The notes under the pieces: generated by a model
The model's input: the letters and a program-made list of their open reading frames with translations, nothing else
Databases searched by the model: none
Told to the model about the DNA's origin: nothing
Shown here: positions 1 through 11,583 of the stretch, one piece after another
How the letters are laid out: each line of letters begins with the position of its first letter
Numbering within the stretch: the first letter of the stretch is position 1
Translations under genes and position numbers: made by a program
Assembly (NCBI GenBank): GCA_024336345.1
Contig: JANFOG010000004.1
Location: forward strand, 2,728,001 to 2,792,000
Direction of reading: 5' to 3'
Origin: Mariannaea sp. PMI_226
Taxonomy: Eukaryota; Ascomycota; Sordariomycetes; Hypocreales; Nectriaceae
Length of the DNA: 64,000 nucleotides

Positions 1-1154
1 GTTTATTCGTCCCCTGCTGCAAGCACAGATGTCTGCTGTACTACAATAGTACTGTCTCTACGTAATGCATCTCGTAACTACTGTGTACCTACCTACCTTA
101 CCTTATACCGTACCTGACCGAGGTCCAGCAACAGACGCCTATCACTTTAGGAGGGGCAGACCGTGTGTTGGGCTTGGATGAGCCACCACCAACGTGCTTT
201 TTTTAATCGATTTTTTTGTTTTTTACCCTTGCAACAATTGGATTCTGCCATACCCATATTGAATTGGATGTCAAGTACACATTGACGCCCATCCCATGGC
301 CTATTTGACAGGTCTTGGAGTGAAAGCCACGAGCGCCAAGTTCGTGGGGAAGCGCGCTCCAGAAAAGGAGCAGCAAGCAGGGCACCATCATGGGTATATG
401 GGTATAATGGGGCCCGGCCGACAACAAGCGCTGAAATATTGCGACCCTCGTGTTGGTGCCACAAGCGACCCTATTGGTCAAATTCGCTGCTTGGCACCTT
501 GGCACTCTGGTCCCCTTGTGTTTATTCCACTTTGGTTTATTCCCCTTTGGTTTATTCCCCTTTGGTTTATTCCCCTTTGGCCCACGCTGGTGTGTGGGTT
601 CTCTTGTGTGCGCGCTGGGTGCTGGGTGTGCTGGGGCGAGACCAGGAAAAGCAACCTGGAACTATTTTTAATGCTCCATCATCTCTTGACGACCAACGGT
701 TCCTCCAATCACCGGTGGCGCTAGACCTGCTTACAGGTACAGCTTTCCTCCAAGGCCCGCAGCAATCTGATCTCGGGGCGTTTCCCACGAAAAGTCCCCT
801 TGAGCTCAAGGGGCCCTGCCTTACACCATACTACTCCATCCAGATTACTTATTCCGTTTGTAGGGGAGGGGGGGTGGTACATGGTAGGGAGGGCGACGGA
901 GGTTGGAGGATGGAGGGGGAATTTAGAAACCACTAGTTAACGCTACTCCATACTTTCTAAGAGGGTAAATCGGGTTCTGGAAATATTAAGACTGCTCATG
1001 TCCTAGCCCCTTGATCCATTTTCTCTCGGTTCCTTCAACCTCTCACTTCTATCCTCTCGTTAACCCCAATTGAGTGTTGTTGTAGCTTTTTTTGCTTCAA
1101 CACTCTTCCTTTTTTGCCTTGGTTGAGGCTGTCCTTTTCCTTTCCCCTACAATC
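1..1154. other. Intergenic region upstream of tyrosinase
   Basis: No convincing gene is seen. The stretch carries homopolymer runs, a 15-bp tandem repeat at 521-580 and a pyrimidine-rich stretch around 1027-1060, which probably belongs to the promoter or leader of the downstream tyrosinase. Open frames here are short, overlap each other on both strands and have no recognisable domain. Confidence 0.5.
521..580. repeat. 15-bp tandem repeat, four copies
   Basis: Four head-to-tail copies of TTTATTCCCCTTTGG. The first copy differs at one base (CAC instead of CCC). The unit is a multiple of three, so one frame reads as repeated FIPLW, but nothing else supports a gene there. Confidence 0.9.
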
Positions 1155-3494
1155 ATGTTGATGCGCCTCTCTGTCGCCTTCTGGGCGCTTTGTGCGCTGG
1201 CCTCTATGGCCCTCGCTGCGACCAACTATCCCATCACTGGTGTCAAGGTCGCCTCGGGTAGCGCAGTTCCTCTTCGACTCAATATCAACACCCTTCAGGC
1301 CAATGGCGGCCCTATGTGGTAAGTACTTGCTATTGTCTCCCTTCTGTAGGAGGCAGGTTGTATCAATCTGCCTCCTAAACCTCACACAATTCATGTTGAA
1401 TATACTTGATATTAACTTCTTTCTTTTTCTTCTTTTTCCCCCAGGGATCTCTACATTCGTTCTATCATCGACATGCGTTCGCTGGATGCTACCGACCAGC
1501 TCGGTTACTTCCAGGTGGCCGGTGCGTATCCCTTCATTCCTCCCAGCCTTTTTCATGACAGCACCAAGCTAACCGCCAACCACAGGAATTCACGGCAGAC
1601 CCTACATTCAGTGGAATGGCGCCGGTGGTGAGACCAGCAATGGCTGGGAGGGTTACTGCCCCCACGGTGTAAGAAGCCGCCCATTGGCCTTTCATGCCTT
1701 GGTTCGAAAAAGAGCATTGTGTCTAACATTCTTTTGCAGGAGAACCTGTTCCTGACCTGGCACCGACCTTACGTTATGCTTTGGGAGGTATGATGCTCCA
1801 TTATCTGACCCCGTCATTGTTTCTAATTGAAACCTTTTTTACTTACTATTTCTACAGCAACGCCTGGTTGAAACCGCCACCAAGCTCGCCAACCAGTACC
1901 CTTCTGCCTACAGATCTCAGTATCTCACCGCTGCGAAGAACCTCCGAGCTCCTTTCTGGGACTGGGCCGCCAGCCCTACTGTCCCTGCTGCCACCGTGCC
2001 TACCAAATTGAGTGTCAAGGCTCCCAACGGCAGCGGTCTCAAGACCATCTCCGTCGAGAACCCCCTGCGATACTACCACTTCCCCACCAAGGCTCTCAAC
2101 CAGCAGTTTGGTTCCTTCAGCAAGGATCCTCAGATCTACAAGTGCCGTGCTCCCTCCAGCTACCCTGCTGCCGCCAACAAGGCCATGGCTGCTCGTTCCT
2201 ACAAGTCCTGGGTGGTAAGTTTTATCTAACTGAAAGTCATATTTTTTTTTGGGAGTCTCAAGTGTGGACTAATTGGGTCTTATACAGTATGATGCTCTTA
2301 CCCGCTCCACCACCTTCAATGAGTTTGCTTCCACTGGTTCTTCCGGTATCAGCTTGGAGCAGATTCACAACGCTATTCACTGGGATGGCTCTTGCGGTTA
2401 CCAGTTCCTTGACGCCGATTACTCTGGCTTCGACCCTCTCTTGTACGTGTAACCCGCCGTCTAGGCCAAGGACATGGCTTTTTTTATGTGATGATTTGGC
2501 TGACCTTATCGCAGCATGTTGCACCACGCCAACGTTGATCGTATCTGGGCTTACTGGCAGGCTATGAAGCCCTCCCAGGCTCTCTTCTCCGGTTCTTACT
2601 CTGGTGGTGCTCGTTACTCCACCCCCAGCGGAACCAGCATCAGCACCGGCAGCCCTCTTAAGCCCTTCTTCTCTTCCCCCGGCAAGTTCCACACCTCCAA
2701 CTCCGTCAAGAGCATCAAGGGTCTCGGCTACGCCTACGAGGCTCTTGAGTACTGGAAGAAGTCGGACAGCCAGATGAAGACCGATGCCACCGCTCTGATC
2801 AACAAGCTCTACGCCACCGGCGCTGCTCTGCACCACCTTAAGAAGCGAGAGGACGGTGCCCCAGCCTACGGTGTCCCATCCTCCGGTGTTGCAGTCAACG
2901 ACAACGACGACGGCCAGACCACCCGATACTTCGCCCACATCAAGGTCAATGTCGAGGAGCTCGAGCGACCCTGCGCCATTGGTCTCTATGCCAACGTCAC
3001 CAGCGTCGGAAACTTCTTCGTTCTGAAGCAGCCCCAGACTGGTTTCTACTACGGACAGTTCTCCCTCGATAAGGCTGCCGATCCCGTTGACCTGAGGGGC
3101 GAGAACAGCACCGGTGTTGTCGATGACCTTCTGTCTAGCCTTCGCATTGAGATCCGAAAGGTATGTACCATGTTCTTTCATTTTTCATCCCCCCAAGCAC
3201 CGTTTCCCCTTTTGTTATAAAAGAAGAAATGCTAATTCTCCCTCGTAGCACGACGGTACCGTCATCCCCCTCACCGACGTCCCTAGCTTGCAGATCGAGT
3301 TGGAGAACGTCGAAGTCGTTCCTCCTCCCACTGAGAACCACCTCCCTGTCTACAAGGGCGGTAGAAGACACCGGGCGCCCAAGAAGCAGGCGACTGGTCA
3401 CTTCACCCCTCCTGGTGTTGCGTATGGCCACAAGGGCCATGGTCACGGTCACAACGGCGGCCATAAGGAGGCGCAGGGTCACCCATACTACTAA
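1155..3494 (+). CDS. Secreted tyrosinase (polyphenol oxidase)
   Basis: Eight exons: 1155-1318, 1445-1521, 1586-1668, 1740-1787, 1858-2214, 2288-2442, 2515-3160, 3249-3494; 591 aa. The type-3 copper enzyme oxidises monophenols and diphenols to quinones, as in melanin formation or phenol detoxification. Copper A ligands are visible as His83, His107 (in YCPHG, with Cys105 as the likely thioether Cys) and His116 (TWHRP). Copper B is His270, His274 and the HH pair at 298-299 before ANVDR. The N-terminus is a hydrophobic signal peptide ending near ALAA (about residue 22), so it should be secreted, as reported for Trichoderma reesei TYR2. Either ATG at 1155 or the in-frame one at 1161 could start it. 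A KKR dibasic site at 404-406 lies between the catalytic core and the C-terminal lid, a plausible Kex2-type activation site. The C-terminus is His/Gly-rich. Confidence 0.93.
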
Positions 3495-4087
3495 TTTTGA
3501 GGCTTGATGGTTGGGCTTTAACCTTATATACACTCCCTTAATACTCTGTATACCTTTCAGTGTCAATTATTCTTCTAGCTCGGCTACCATATAGTTTTCT
3601 CGCTGAGCGACTAGTACTGTTAGAGTTATGACAAAAAAAATTTGGTCTCCCAATGCAATCTGTTAAAATAGTGATTAACGTATCTGCCCGTACTTGTCCG
3701 TCTTGAGTCGCATCCCGTACGTACCTGATTATGACCACCGGAGTTGATTGAGACTCTTTCTTTGATTTGGCGCCTTACGAAGTGATTCTTCTTCAATGCC
3801 AAGCACAGTGATTCATCAAAACGAACGACGTTTATACTAGGTATTGGCTTCCCCTTCTTCGCCCTATCACCATTTGACTTTACAACGTCAGCAAATCTTC
3901 CAAGTTGATTGGCCCAAAAGAAAAAGAAAAAAGAGAGTGTGTGCCTGGAACTGGGACGCCACCAAGGCGAGCTTATGCTTATCTCTGGCCGCCGTCCCCA
4001 ACGGCTTCTTCCCGTGCCATCTGCCGTGGTGAGCGGGGGTGGTGGCAACTTGTGGAACACTGCGGGGAACCTTTTCTCCCCCAGCTA
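3495..4087. other. Intergenic region between tyrosinase and transposon
   Basis: Holds the tyrosinase 3' region and A-rich sequence up to the left end of the Tc1/mariner element. No gene is seen. Confidence 0.5.
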
Positions 4088-4117
4088 CAGTCAGCGGCCA
4101 AAAGTCTGAGTCCACCC
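4088..4117 (+). repeat. Left terminal inverted repeat of Tc1/mariner
   Basis: 30 bp, pairs with 5446-5475 with two mismatches; preceded by the TA target site at 4086-4087. Confidence 0.93.
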
Positions 4118-4232
4118 CACATATTTCCCATCAACCCGCCTACATATGCCTGGCTTCAAAGTCAAATAATTCAATTGAATAAAGGTCAAATAAAATATTA
4201 TGTATATGAAAATGATGCCCTGCTTCCGCTCT

Positions 4233-5370
4233 TCAATATCGTGTATACCAACCCTTGGCGCGAATAACCGCCTTCAATCGGCGAGGGAGTGATTCGATGA
4301 GGCTTCGAATAGTAGCCTGGTCAACTGCTGCCCATGCCACCTCAACGCATCGCATCATTTCTGCTCGATCCGCCTCATTATCTTTCAATTTTGTTAAATG
4401 AGGGAAGCGCTTTCGAATGATGCGCTTTATAATATGCCAAACGTGTTCTATGGGGTTGAGATCTGGAGAGTATGGAGGCCAATCTAGTAGCTCCACTCCA
4501 TTGGTGATGAACCAGTTTATTGTTAACCTGGCGGTATGAATTCTTGCGTTATCTTGCTGAAATCTTCGGGTACCATCATAATGAGGTAGAAGATGATCCT
4601 CTAGAGTTTTCAGATAGCTCTGAGCTGAAACGCCGTTACGAGCGCTAGTACTGTCGCGTTCCATCATCGTTATGGATGACCGTCCTGTTTTCCAAATTGA
4701 CGCCCAATACATCTGAGAAATCGCATCTTTAACATGTGCCTTCTTGTTCACAAGATCCTTATTATACTTTTCATGCGATAGTCGCCAAAGCATGACGTTG
4801 GGGTTGTCAGATTTATTGCTAATTCGTGTCTCATCGGAGAACACCACCTAAAGTTGTCATTACCCAAAATCACCCTCCATTTTCAAAATGACATACCTCC
4901 AGCAATTCGTGGACTTCTGGTAACCAAGCAGAACACCAATCAAGCCGAATTCTTGCTATTTTCTTATCAAGTTTCGGTCTGTCTAAAGCTTTCCATTTGC
5001 GCTTCCAATAGCGGTGTAAGACGCGACGTAATGTTCGCTCAGAGACGCGACCCTGTGTCTCTTCGATTAGTGCTTTATATGAGATCTCGCGATTTTTTTT
5101 GGTAATTCGTATTATATACCGCTCTTCTTCCTTTGTAAGTTTTATAGGCCGACCGCTGCGAGGCTTATTATTTACTGTCTTTTCGTCAAGCCAGCGTTTT
5201 TTGATCTTGGCGACAGCAGAATGTGTGGTGTTAAACTCTCGGGCGACAGCCCTCAGGCTGTTACCGCCATGTAACATTGCCAACATAGCTCCTTTTGCCT
5301 CAGGAGAAAATTGACAGCCTTTGCCACGATTTCCGGATATTTCGGTACCAAATTTGCGTGCAGAAGACAT
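4233..5370 (-). CDS. Tc1/mariner transposase (DD34E)
   Basis: Two exons, 5370-4897 and 4847-4233, joined by a 49-nt intron (GTATGT...TTTAG, phase 0); 362 aa. It cuts and rejoins the transposon at its terminal repeats. The N-terminal third carries two helix-turn-helix segments: one near residues 20-60 (EFNTTHSAVAKIKKRW) and one near 80-125 (SYKALIEE...SERTLRRVL), separated by a GRP minor-groove motif. The catalytic triad is present: Asp in VFSDET at the start of exon 2, Asp in QQDNARIHTA, and Glu in SPDLNPIEHVW, with 34 residues between the last two by my count. The splice restores LLEVVFSDET exactly. No frameshift or stop is seen. Confidence 0.92.
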
Positions 5371-5445
5371 TTTGTTGACAAGTTATGGAAGAAAATGAAA
5401 GGGAGGGGGGTCGAGGGAGAAATCGCGGTTTGACGCGGTCGCGTC

Positions 5446-5475
5446 GGGTGGACTCAAACTTTTGGCCGCTAACTG
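5446..5475 (-). repeat. Right terminal inverted repeat of Tc1/mariner
   Basis: 30 bp, reverse complement of 4088-4117 with two mismatches; followed by the TA target site at 5476-5477. Confidence 0.93.
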
Positions 5476-7346
5476 TACCTATGTTGCGAAGAACCCAGCC
5501 ATCTTGGGAAATGCCAAACAAACCCAGGCAAGGCTTATTCCCTAGTCATTTTCTATGTTTTATTTCTTATCAGTATCACTGTCTAGCGTGAGAGTTGGCC
5601 GTTAGAAGCAGAGAGCTTCCTTCCAGATGTTGCTGAATCAGCGTCGAGCACAAGAGCCTCGAATATAGGTTGGTTATATTGGGTTTTCTTTTTGGGCATG
5701 TTTTGGATCAGGAGTATTAATTGGCCTACGCAGCATTATATTATCCAACCGTTGACTTGAATCAATTGAGATTTTAATCTTATACAATGTTTTACGTAGA
5801 CGGAGTTTGAGCTGAAATACTGTAGACAGTCATTTCCTTGCGGCAGAGGCGCACACATGATTGAGATGGCGACCTTGACCAGCACCGTCCTGCGACATCA
5901 GTACATGGTTTGCTCGAATCTGGAGCTCAATATTCCAATCTATCCCGTAAATTATGGATGAGAGTTTATTCAAGAAGACGACTTCAAGAACTAACTGTAA
6001 GGATGATGTCAATGGATAGCTTAGAGAGGTCATCGACTGTCACCATCTCTTGGCCAGAATCTCCCGATCATGCAATTTCTCGCCATCCGAGGAAGTCGGT
6101 ACCATGACCGGGAAGTCGTATCATATTCCAATAGCTCTCAAATGAGAAGAGGACCAAGCGCAATTTAGCTTGGATGCGGCCAAGACCTTCTCACCGTGGG
6201 CATGGGTGTCCCCTGACGAGAGAAAGACAGCTCCAGTAAGGTCATGGCTGTGGGAATATTTGGGATGGAAGGTCTTGGGACAAGGCCCTAAGCAAAACAC
6301 AAATATTATGTTCACATCGGGGTACGAGTCAGTAGTTGGTCTTTTCCTACATCGGTGCTGGTGCCCTGTCTTGCCAGCGTCTCGTTGGACATCGAATCAG
6401 CCTTACAGCTTGCAGCCGCGAGGGTGCAGGCGGCGAGACTGCTTTCTTGGCAGGCGGTAGGCGTCAGGTCGTATCTTTATGGTCAGCTTTTTACGATGAT
6501 CATGGTCATCCCGTCTCTGTGCTTTCGGAGACCCGATCATCTTGCATGCACCATCATCATCTTGGTGACACAGCATGCAGTTGTTCGACGACATAGCTAC
6601 CCAATCCCGTGGCATCTATCCAAGAATTGATTGCCCGTCTTTTTTTTTCTCTGCCTGGTGACTAATGCCGAGTTTCTGATCCGATCTGTTCTCCTCGGGG
6701 CGCTCAAGATGGCGCATTAGGCCGAGGTGGCCAATAAGGTTGCCTGGGCACTGGGCCTGCGTCCTTCACCTGTTTAGGCTATTCAACCAGCCTACCAACA
6801 ACCCAGATACTTCTGTGATAGTGTTACATAGTCTGGTCTATGATGATGGAGGGCCTGAAGATACAAGAACACACTTAGTAAAGGAGGCCTGTCTTCCCCG
6901 CACAATTTTGATGAATCGGGACCGCCACCCCCCACATCCGGGAGGGCAGACTCCTGCTCCTCGGCAAACCTGACTCCGGTTCGTCCCCTTTCCCTCCCCC
7001 AAAACCTGGGGTAATGTTGGGCTACGTAATCAAATGACGGGGAATCCTAGACACCACACCATACGGAGTAGCTAGTAACTTTGATATGACATCGCAAAGG
7101 ATAGTTTGGGGGTTATTATGGCCCTTATTGATGTGTCACTATATGGTATTCTTCTCCGGGGGTGGATTCCGGATGATAGGTCTATAAGTAGAAGATGCCC
7201 CCTCCGATGCTCCTACAGTTTATTATGTGGTTTGCTTCGTGTGTCCTTCTCCATTACACGATATCACCTCCATTCATCTCTTATCTCAGGCTGTACAATA
7301 ACCAGAACTTGACGCACACGGACGGGACGTCAAGCAGAAAGCCACA
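5476..7346. other. Intergenic region upstream of MFS transporter
   Basis: About 1.9 kb with no gene I can support. Several open frames between 5830 and 6630 overlap on both strands and match no family I recognise. They could be remnants of a decayed gene, but I see no motif that shows this. Confidence 0.4.
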
Positions 7347-9013
7347 ATGAAGCCAGCTGTGGTACACGTCGACAACCACGATACCATCGAGGCTCTGAAC
7401 GATTCGAGTCTCCGCCATGCAGCAGAGAAAGGTCAATCTGCTACAGACAAGTACGAACCCAATACCGCAAATTTTTTTTTGAAGCATATAAACGGTGGAT
7501 AAAGTGGAACATTGATTCTAATTGCCCCTTAGATATGGACAGTCGTTGGTGCAATACGATCCCCAAGCCGAGCGCCGCCTGCGTTTGAAGATTGATCTAT
7601 ATATCGTACCAACCGTATCTCTGATGTATTTATTCTGCTTCATCGACCGAGCAAATATTGGTATGCTCTCACCAAACATCACTCATTAATGAATCCCCTA
7701 CTGACCTGCTTGCTACATTAGGAAACGCAAAGATTGCTGGCCTCGACGTCGATCTCGGCATGAAAGGATACGATTACAACAAGATCATTTCCATCTTCTA
7801 CATCTCCTACATTATTTTCGAGATCCCCGCGAATTTAGCTTGTAAAAGAATTGGGCCTGGTTGGTTCCTCCCAGCAACGACTCTCCTCTTTGGCGTCTGT
7901 TCCCTCGGCACGGCATTCGTCCACACCATCCCCCAGGCTGCTGGTGTCCGCTTCCTGCTCGGCATCTTCGAGGCTGGCATGATGCCTGGAATAGCCTACT
8001 ACATGTCTCGCTGGTATAGACGTGCAGAGCTGGCGTTCCGCCTATCCCTATACATTGTCATGGCGCCCCTGGCAGGTGCCTTTGGTGGCCTGTTGGCCTC
8101 AGCGATCCTCCGACTCGACCACTTTGGAAGCTTACACACGTGGCGCATGATTTTTGCCATTGAGGGCATCATCACCATTGGTCTAGGTCTCCTGGGCTTC
8201 GTGACTTTGACCGATCGTCCGGCCACGGCTAGATGGCTGAGCCAAGAGGAGAAGGATCTCGCAGTCGCCAGAGTCAAGTCGGAGCGCGTGGGTACAACGG
8301 AGATTCTCGACAAGATCGACAAGACGAAGCTGTTCCGTGGGATACTATCGCCCGTAACTCTCAGCACGGCATTCATGTTCCTCCTCAACAACATCACCGT
8401 CCAAGGTCTTGCATTCTTTGCCCCGACCATTGTGAAGACGATCTACGAAGACAAGACCCTGATCCAGCAACAGCTGTTTACAGTGCCCCCTTACGTAGTC
8501 GGCGCCTTCTTCACAGTTCTCTTTCCCCTTCTCAGCTGGCGGATGGATAAGCGACAAATCTTCTTCATCCTTTCTGCGCCCATGTGCATGATTGGATACT
8601 GCATGTTTCTCGGATCGCAAAACCCATCCGTCCGCTACGGCGCCACGTTCCTCATCGCTTCGTCTACATTTGCAATCGGACCTCTTAGCAATGCTCAAGT
8701 CTCAGCCAACGTGGTGAGCGACACGGCGCGAAGCGCTGCCATTGGCATGAACGTCATGATGGGCAATATTGGTGGCCTGATCTCGGGGTGGACCTTTCTT
8801 CCGTGGGATGCCCCAGACTATCATATTGGCAACGGGCTTAACCTGGCGACTTGTAGCACCGTGCTGATTGTCAGCACCCTAACACTGCTCTGGATGATCA
8901 GGGATAATAAGAAGAAGGATTCTAGGGATATTGACGAAGAACTGGCGGGCTTGTCTCAACAGGAGATCCAGGATCTTGACTGGAAGCACCCATCCTTCCG
9001 CTGGCGCCCATGA
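7347..9013 (+). CDS. MFS transporter, anion:cation symporter (Dal5/Tna1-like)
   Basis: Three exons, 7347-7450, 7533-7660 and 7722-9013; 507 aa. It is a 12-helix major facilitator of the anion:cation symporter family, which in fungi carries allantoate, nicotinate, pantothenate and similar organic anions across the plasma membrane. The family signature DRANIGNAKIAGL spans the second intron and is restored by splicing. Other hallmarks are the helix 4-5 segment RFLLGIFEAGMMPG, the TWRMIFAIEG motif ahead of helix 6 and a charged central loop (about residues 270-305). The start is the first ATG in frame with the motif and has CACA just upstream. The substrate cannot be read from sequence. It stands alone between long intergenic regions. 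Confidence 0.88.
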
Positions 9014-10065
9014 GGGAGAGGCGTGAGGTTCCAGGAATGCGTGAAATATTTTACAGGTATTTTAAGGGCTGCGATTGTGAGTTGCGGCAAACTACAGTAC
9101 AAGTGACCAAGTGCAATTAAAGACATTTGCATAGGCGTGTTTGCGTGGGAGAGATTAGTCTACTCTGAAATCATACACGGTTTTGCCAATCATTTCGCTA
9201 CCCTGAAGCAAACACATATATCATCCATACATTATCGAATGTAGTGACGGGATGCACGTAAACTAACCATCGGAACATTTTCGCTTTTAATATACACATA
9301 CATGTATATATTGATATTTAATTTAATATTAATTCGTAATGCAGAGCTAGCTCCAACCATCACGCTACGCAATGTAACCCTTCTGTTTGGCCCGGTGAGG
9401 TGGACGCTCTAATATTATTATCGGGATTATTATTCCGCCTCTCAAGGCTCAGGTATGTTGGCTAGACGGGACACACTCCCACATCTCAGACCACCCCTGG
9501 TTCGCATCATTCGGTTGGTCCCGTTCTCGTTGACTTTTGGTGCATTTCTCAAATTTGAGTTATTACACAGTATGTCCATTCAAGTCAGATCTTGGTGATG
9601 GGTGAGATAGACGCTACGTCGAGATAGAAACACGCAGATGTTCTTTTTGCTGTTTTTTTCGGCCTTGCTTGCAAGATTTTCCACCTTGCAAACTGAGGCA
9701 AGCTACGGAGTAGAATAAAACGAAGTGAAATCAGCTATCAAGAAGAGATCCCGGAAATTCGATGATGATGCCTTTTTCGGGGTAGCTCATCTGACCCCAT
9801 CAACGCGTATCAGGACCAGCCTTATCATGGAGGATTTGATCTGTACTCCATACGCATGGGCGACTCGGTTGCGATAACAATTGACCACCATACAGTAGGT
9901 GCACATTTTAATACGTAATACTTTTTCTTCCTTCTTACCATCTCTTCCATTGATCAATTGGGTTGCATCTTGGTATTTTCCGAAGCACGGTTGCGAATGT
10001 TGCGCCTCATTGACCAGAAGGCGACTGGTGCCAACGCCCCCTCCCCCTAGGTCTGGGCCTCGTAT

Positions 10066-10113
10066 GTTCCATGCTCGGTTCCATTCTCGGTTCCATGCTC
10101 TGTTCCATACTCT
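10066..10113. repeat. 12-bp tandem repeat, four copies
   Basis: Four copies of GTTCCATGCTCG; the second, third and fourth each carry one to two changes (ATTCTCG, ATGCTCT, ATACTCT). Confidence 0.88.
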
Positions 10114-10928
10114 GGCTAACCCCCTAGACCATGCGTCGCGAACCTTGAATCGAGTGGCGCACCACCGATATATCGAACGGCGCCTGAACTATAGCTGTAT
10201 TGTCTCGTACTTGTATATTAGAGTAATACACCCCCTTTCGATGCGCTGAGACGAACTTGAGGCCATAATGGTCCGTACGGAGGCGCTTTGGTTCTTGCCA
10301 AGCTGTCACATCTTCCCCCGCGACCTCGGCACGTCATGACAATAGACACTCCGGCCCTTTCACGCGTGGATCTTCCAAACCATTGCCGTATCACAAATGC
10401 CGTTCTTTATGTCTTTTCTTTTTCTCTAATTTTTTTTGCTTCTTCTTTGTGACACAAGTCCCGATCTTGCGTTCATACTCACACGTGGCGCAATTCGGCG
10501 ATCTTTCCATTGCAAGGGCCCTTGTGTGTGTTGGTGTTGATGGGTCGTTTTGAGGTATTCCAACAAGTAGAAACGGAGTAAATCACGTTGTTATCCTTGT
10601 TTAGCTCACCGCTAGCGAGTCAAGTTCAGCTTATAGCGGCCTGTGGTATTTGTTCTAGAAATGACGTGAGCGGTATCGGTTGGTAGCGACAATGGCGCAG
10701 CATCAGAAGAGCCGATGCCCCCCCCTTTTGCAACGGCTTTTCTGGTTCTGGTTCAAGTTCTGGTTCAGGTACGGCGTAGTCATGCATAATGCATCCTACT
10801 ATTTCCTTTCTTTCCTCGCGATGCCAAGGAGCTGTATGGATATGCCAAGCCAACGAAGCTGAGCCAAGTAGGTGATGTGCACATGCGACAATAGCAATAG
10901 CCTAGCCATATGAGACTACGCCACAAGC

Positions 10929-10970
10929 TTCAGCAACAGCAGCAGCAGCAAGCAGCATCAAGCAGCATCA
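10929..10970. repeat. CAG/CAT-rich microsatellite
   Basis: A run of CAG triplets followed by two copies of AGCAGCATCA. It would read as polyglutamine in one frame, but no surrounding gene is evident. Confidence 0.7.
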
Positions 10971-11516
10971 AGGGATCGTGCGTACAACCTTGTAAGCGAG
11001 CAGACGGAACAGGTCGCATTAGTTGGAGAACGGCTCCGACTTCGCCAATGCAAACATGGTCTAGCCCCAGGAAGAGACCACTTTTGATGTGCGACTTGGA
11101 GAAACTAATCTGTAATTACAGTACAGCACGGTGACGGATCCGAACCCCGCCGTATCGTGTGTGGAGCGAGAGAGCATGTGGCCATTTCCAGAATCATGAC
11201 GGCCCTATGGGATTTGGAGAAGAGGGCCTGAAGTTCCCGCCCTAACCTCCACTCAAACTTTCTGTAAGGCTGGAGCGGGCCTAGGGATCCTTTTCGCGAT
11301 GCTATCTCGGCCTGGTGGTGTGCAAACTCACTGGAGTATCTGTTTCCAATTGTAGAGCGCCCGCGCACAGCACCAAGCCTGCCCACAGGATGCATTGTAG
11401 TGTGCCGTACCTCTTATTGCAGATATTATTTTATTTCCAGACAGCCATGGAAAAATAGCTATGAATCAGGAAGGAGCCAAGAAACTATCTGTGCCCCTAT
11501 TTATGGCGAACCGAGC

Positions 11517-11583
11517 TGTGCGCGGTGTGCGCGGTGTGAGTGCGTGTGCGTGTGTGCGTGTGTGCGTGTGTGCGTACGTGTGA
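11517..11583. repeat. GT/GTGC-rich microsatellite
   Basis: Imperfect GTGTGC and GTGTGCGT units in tandem for about 65 bp; no gene is associated. Confidence 0.8.

Larger units (their letters stand above)
4088..5475 (-). mobile_element. Intact Tc1/mariner DNA transposon, 1388 bp
   Basis: The ends are 30-bp terminal inverted repeats (4088-4117 and 5446-5475) that begin CAGT(C/T)AGCGGCC and differ at only two positions. Both ends abut a TA dinucleotide (4086-4087 and 5476-5477), the usual Tc1/mariner target duplication. Inside lies one transposase gene on the minus strand with an uninterrupted spliced frame. With complete ends, matching target duplication and an intact gene, this looks like a recently mobile copy that shows no stop codons of the kind left by repeat-induced point mutation. 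Confidence 0.93.

Noticed and set aside
296..724. 142-codon frame containing repeated FIPLW
   Set aside because: The repeat is a 15-bp DNA tandem repeat; several overlapping frames are open and none looks like a real protein.
2258..3181. 307-codon open frame on the minus strand opposite the tyrosinase
   Set aside because: It is a shadow of GC-rich codon use in tyrosinase exons 6-7, runs through intron 6 and has no domain.
5830..6630. Possible decayed gene between the transposon and the MFS transporter
   Set aside because: Several overlapping frames are open, but none matches a family I know and no frame-linked motif series supports a pseudogene.
11136..11215. tRNA-like B-box (GGTTCGGATCC) on the minus strand
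   Set aside because: No matching A-box or cloverleaf could be built from the preceding 60 bases.
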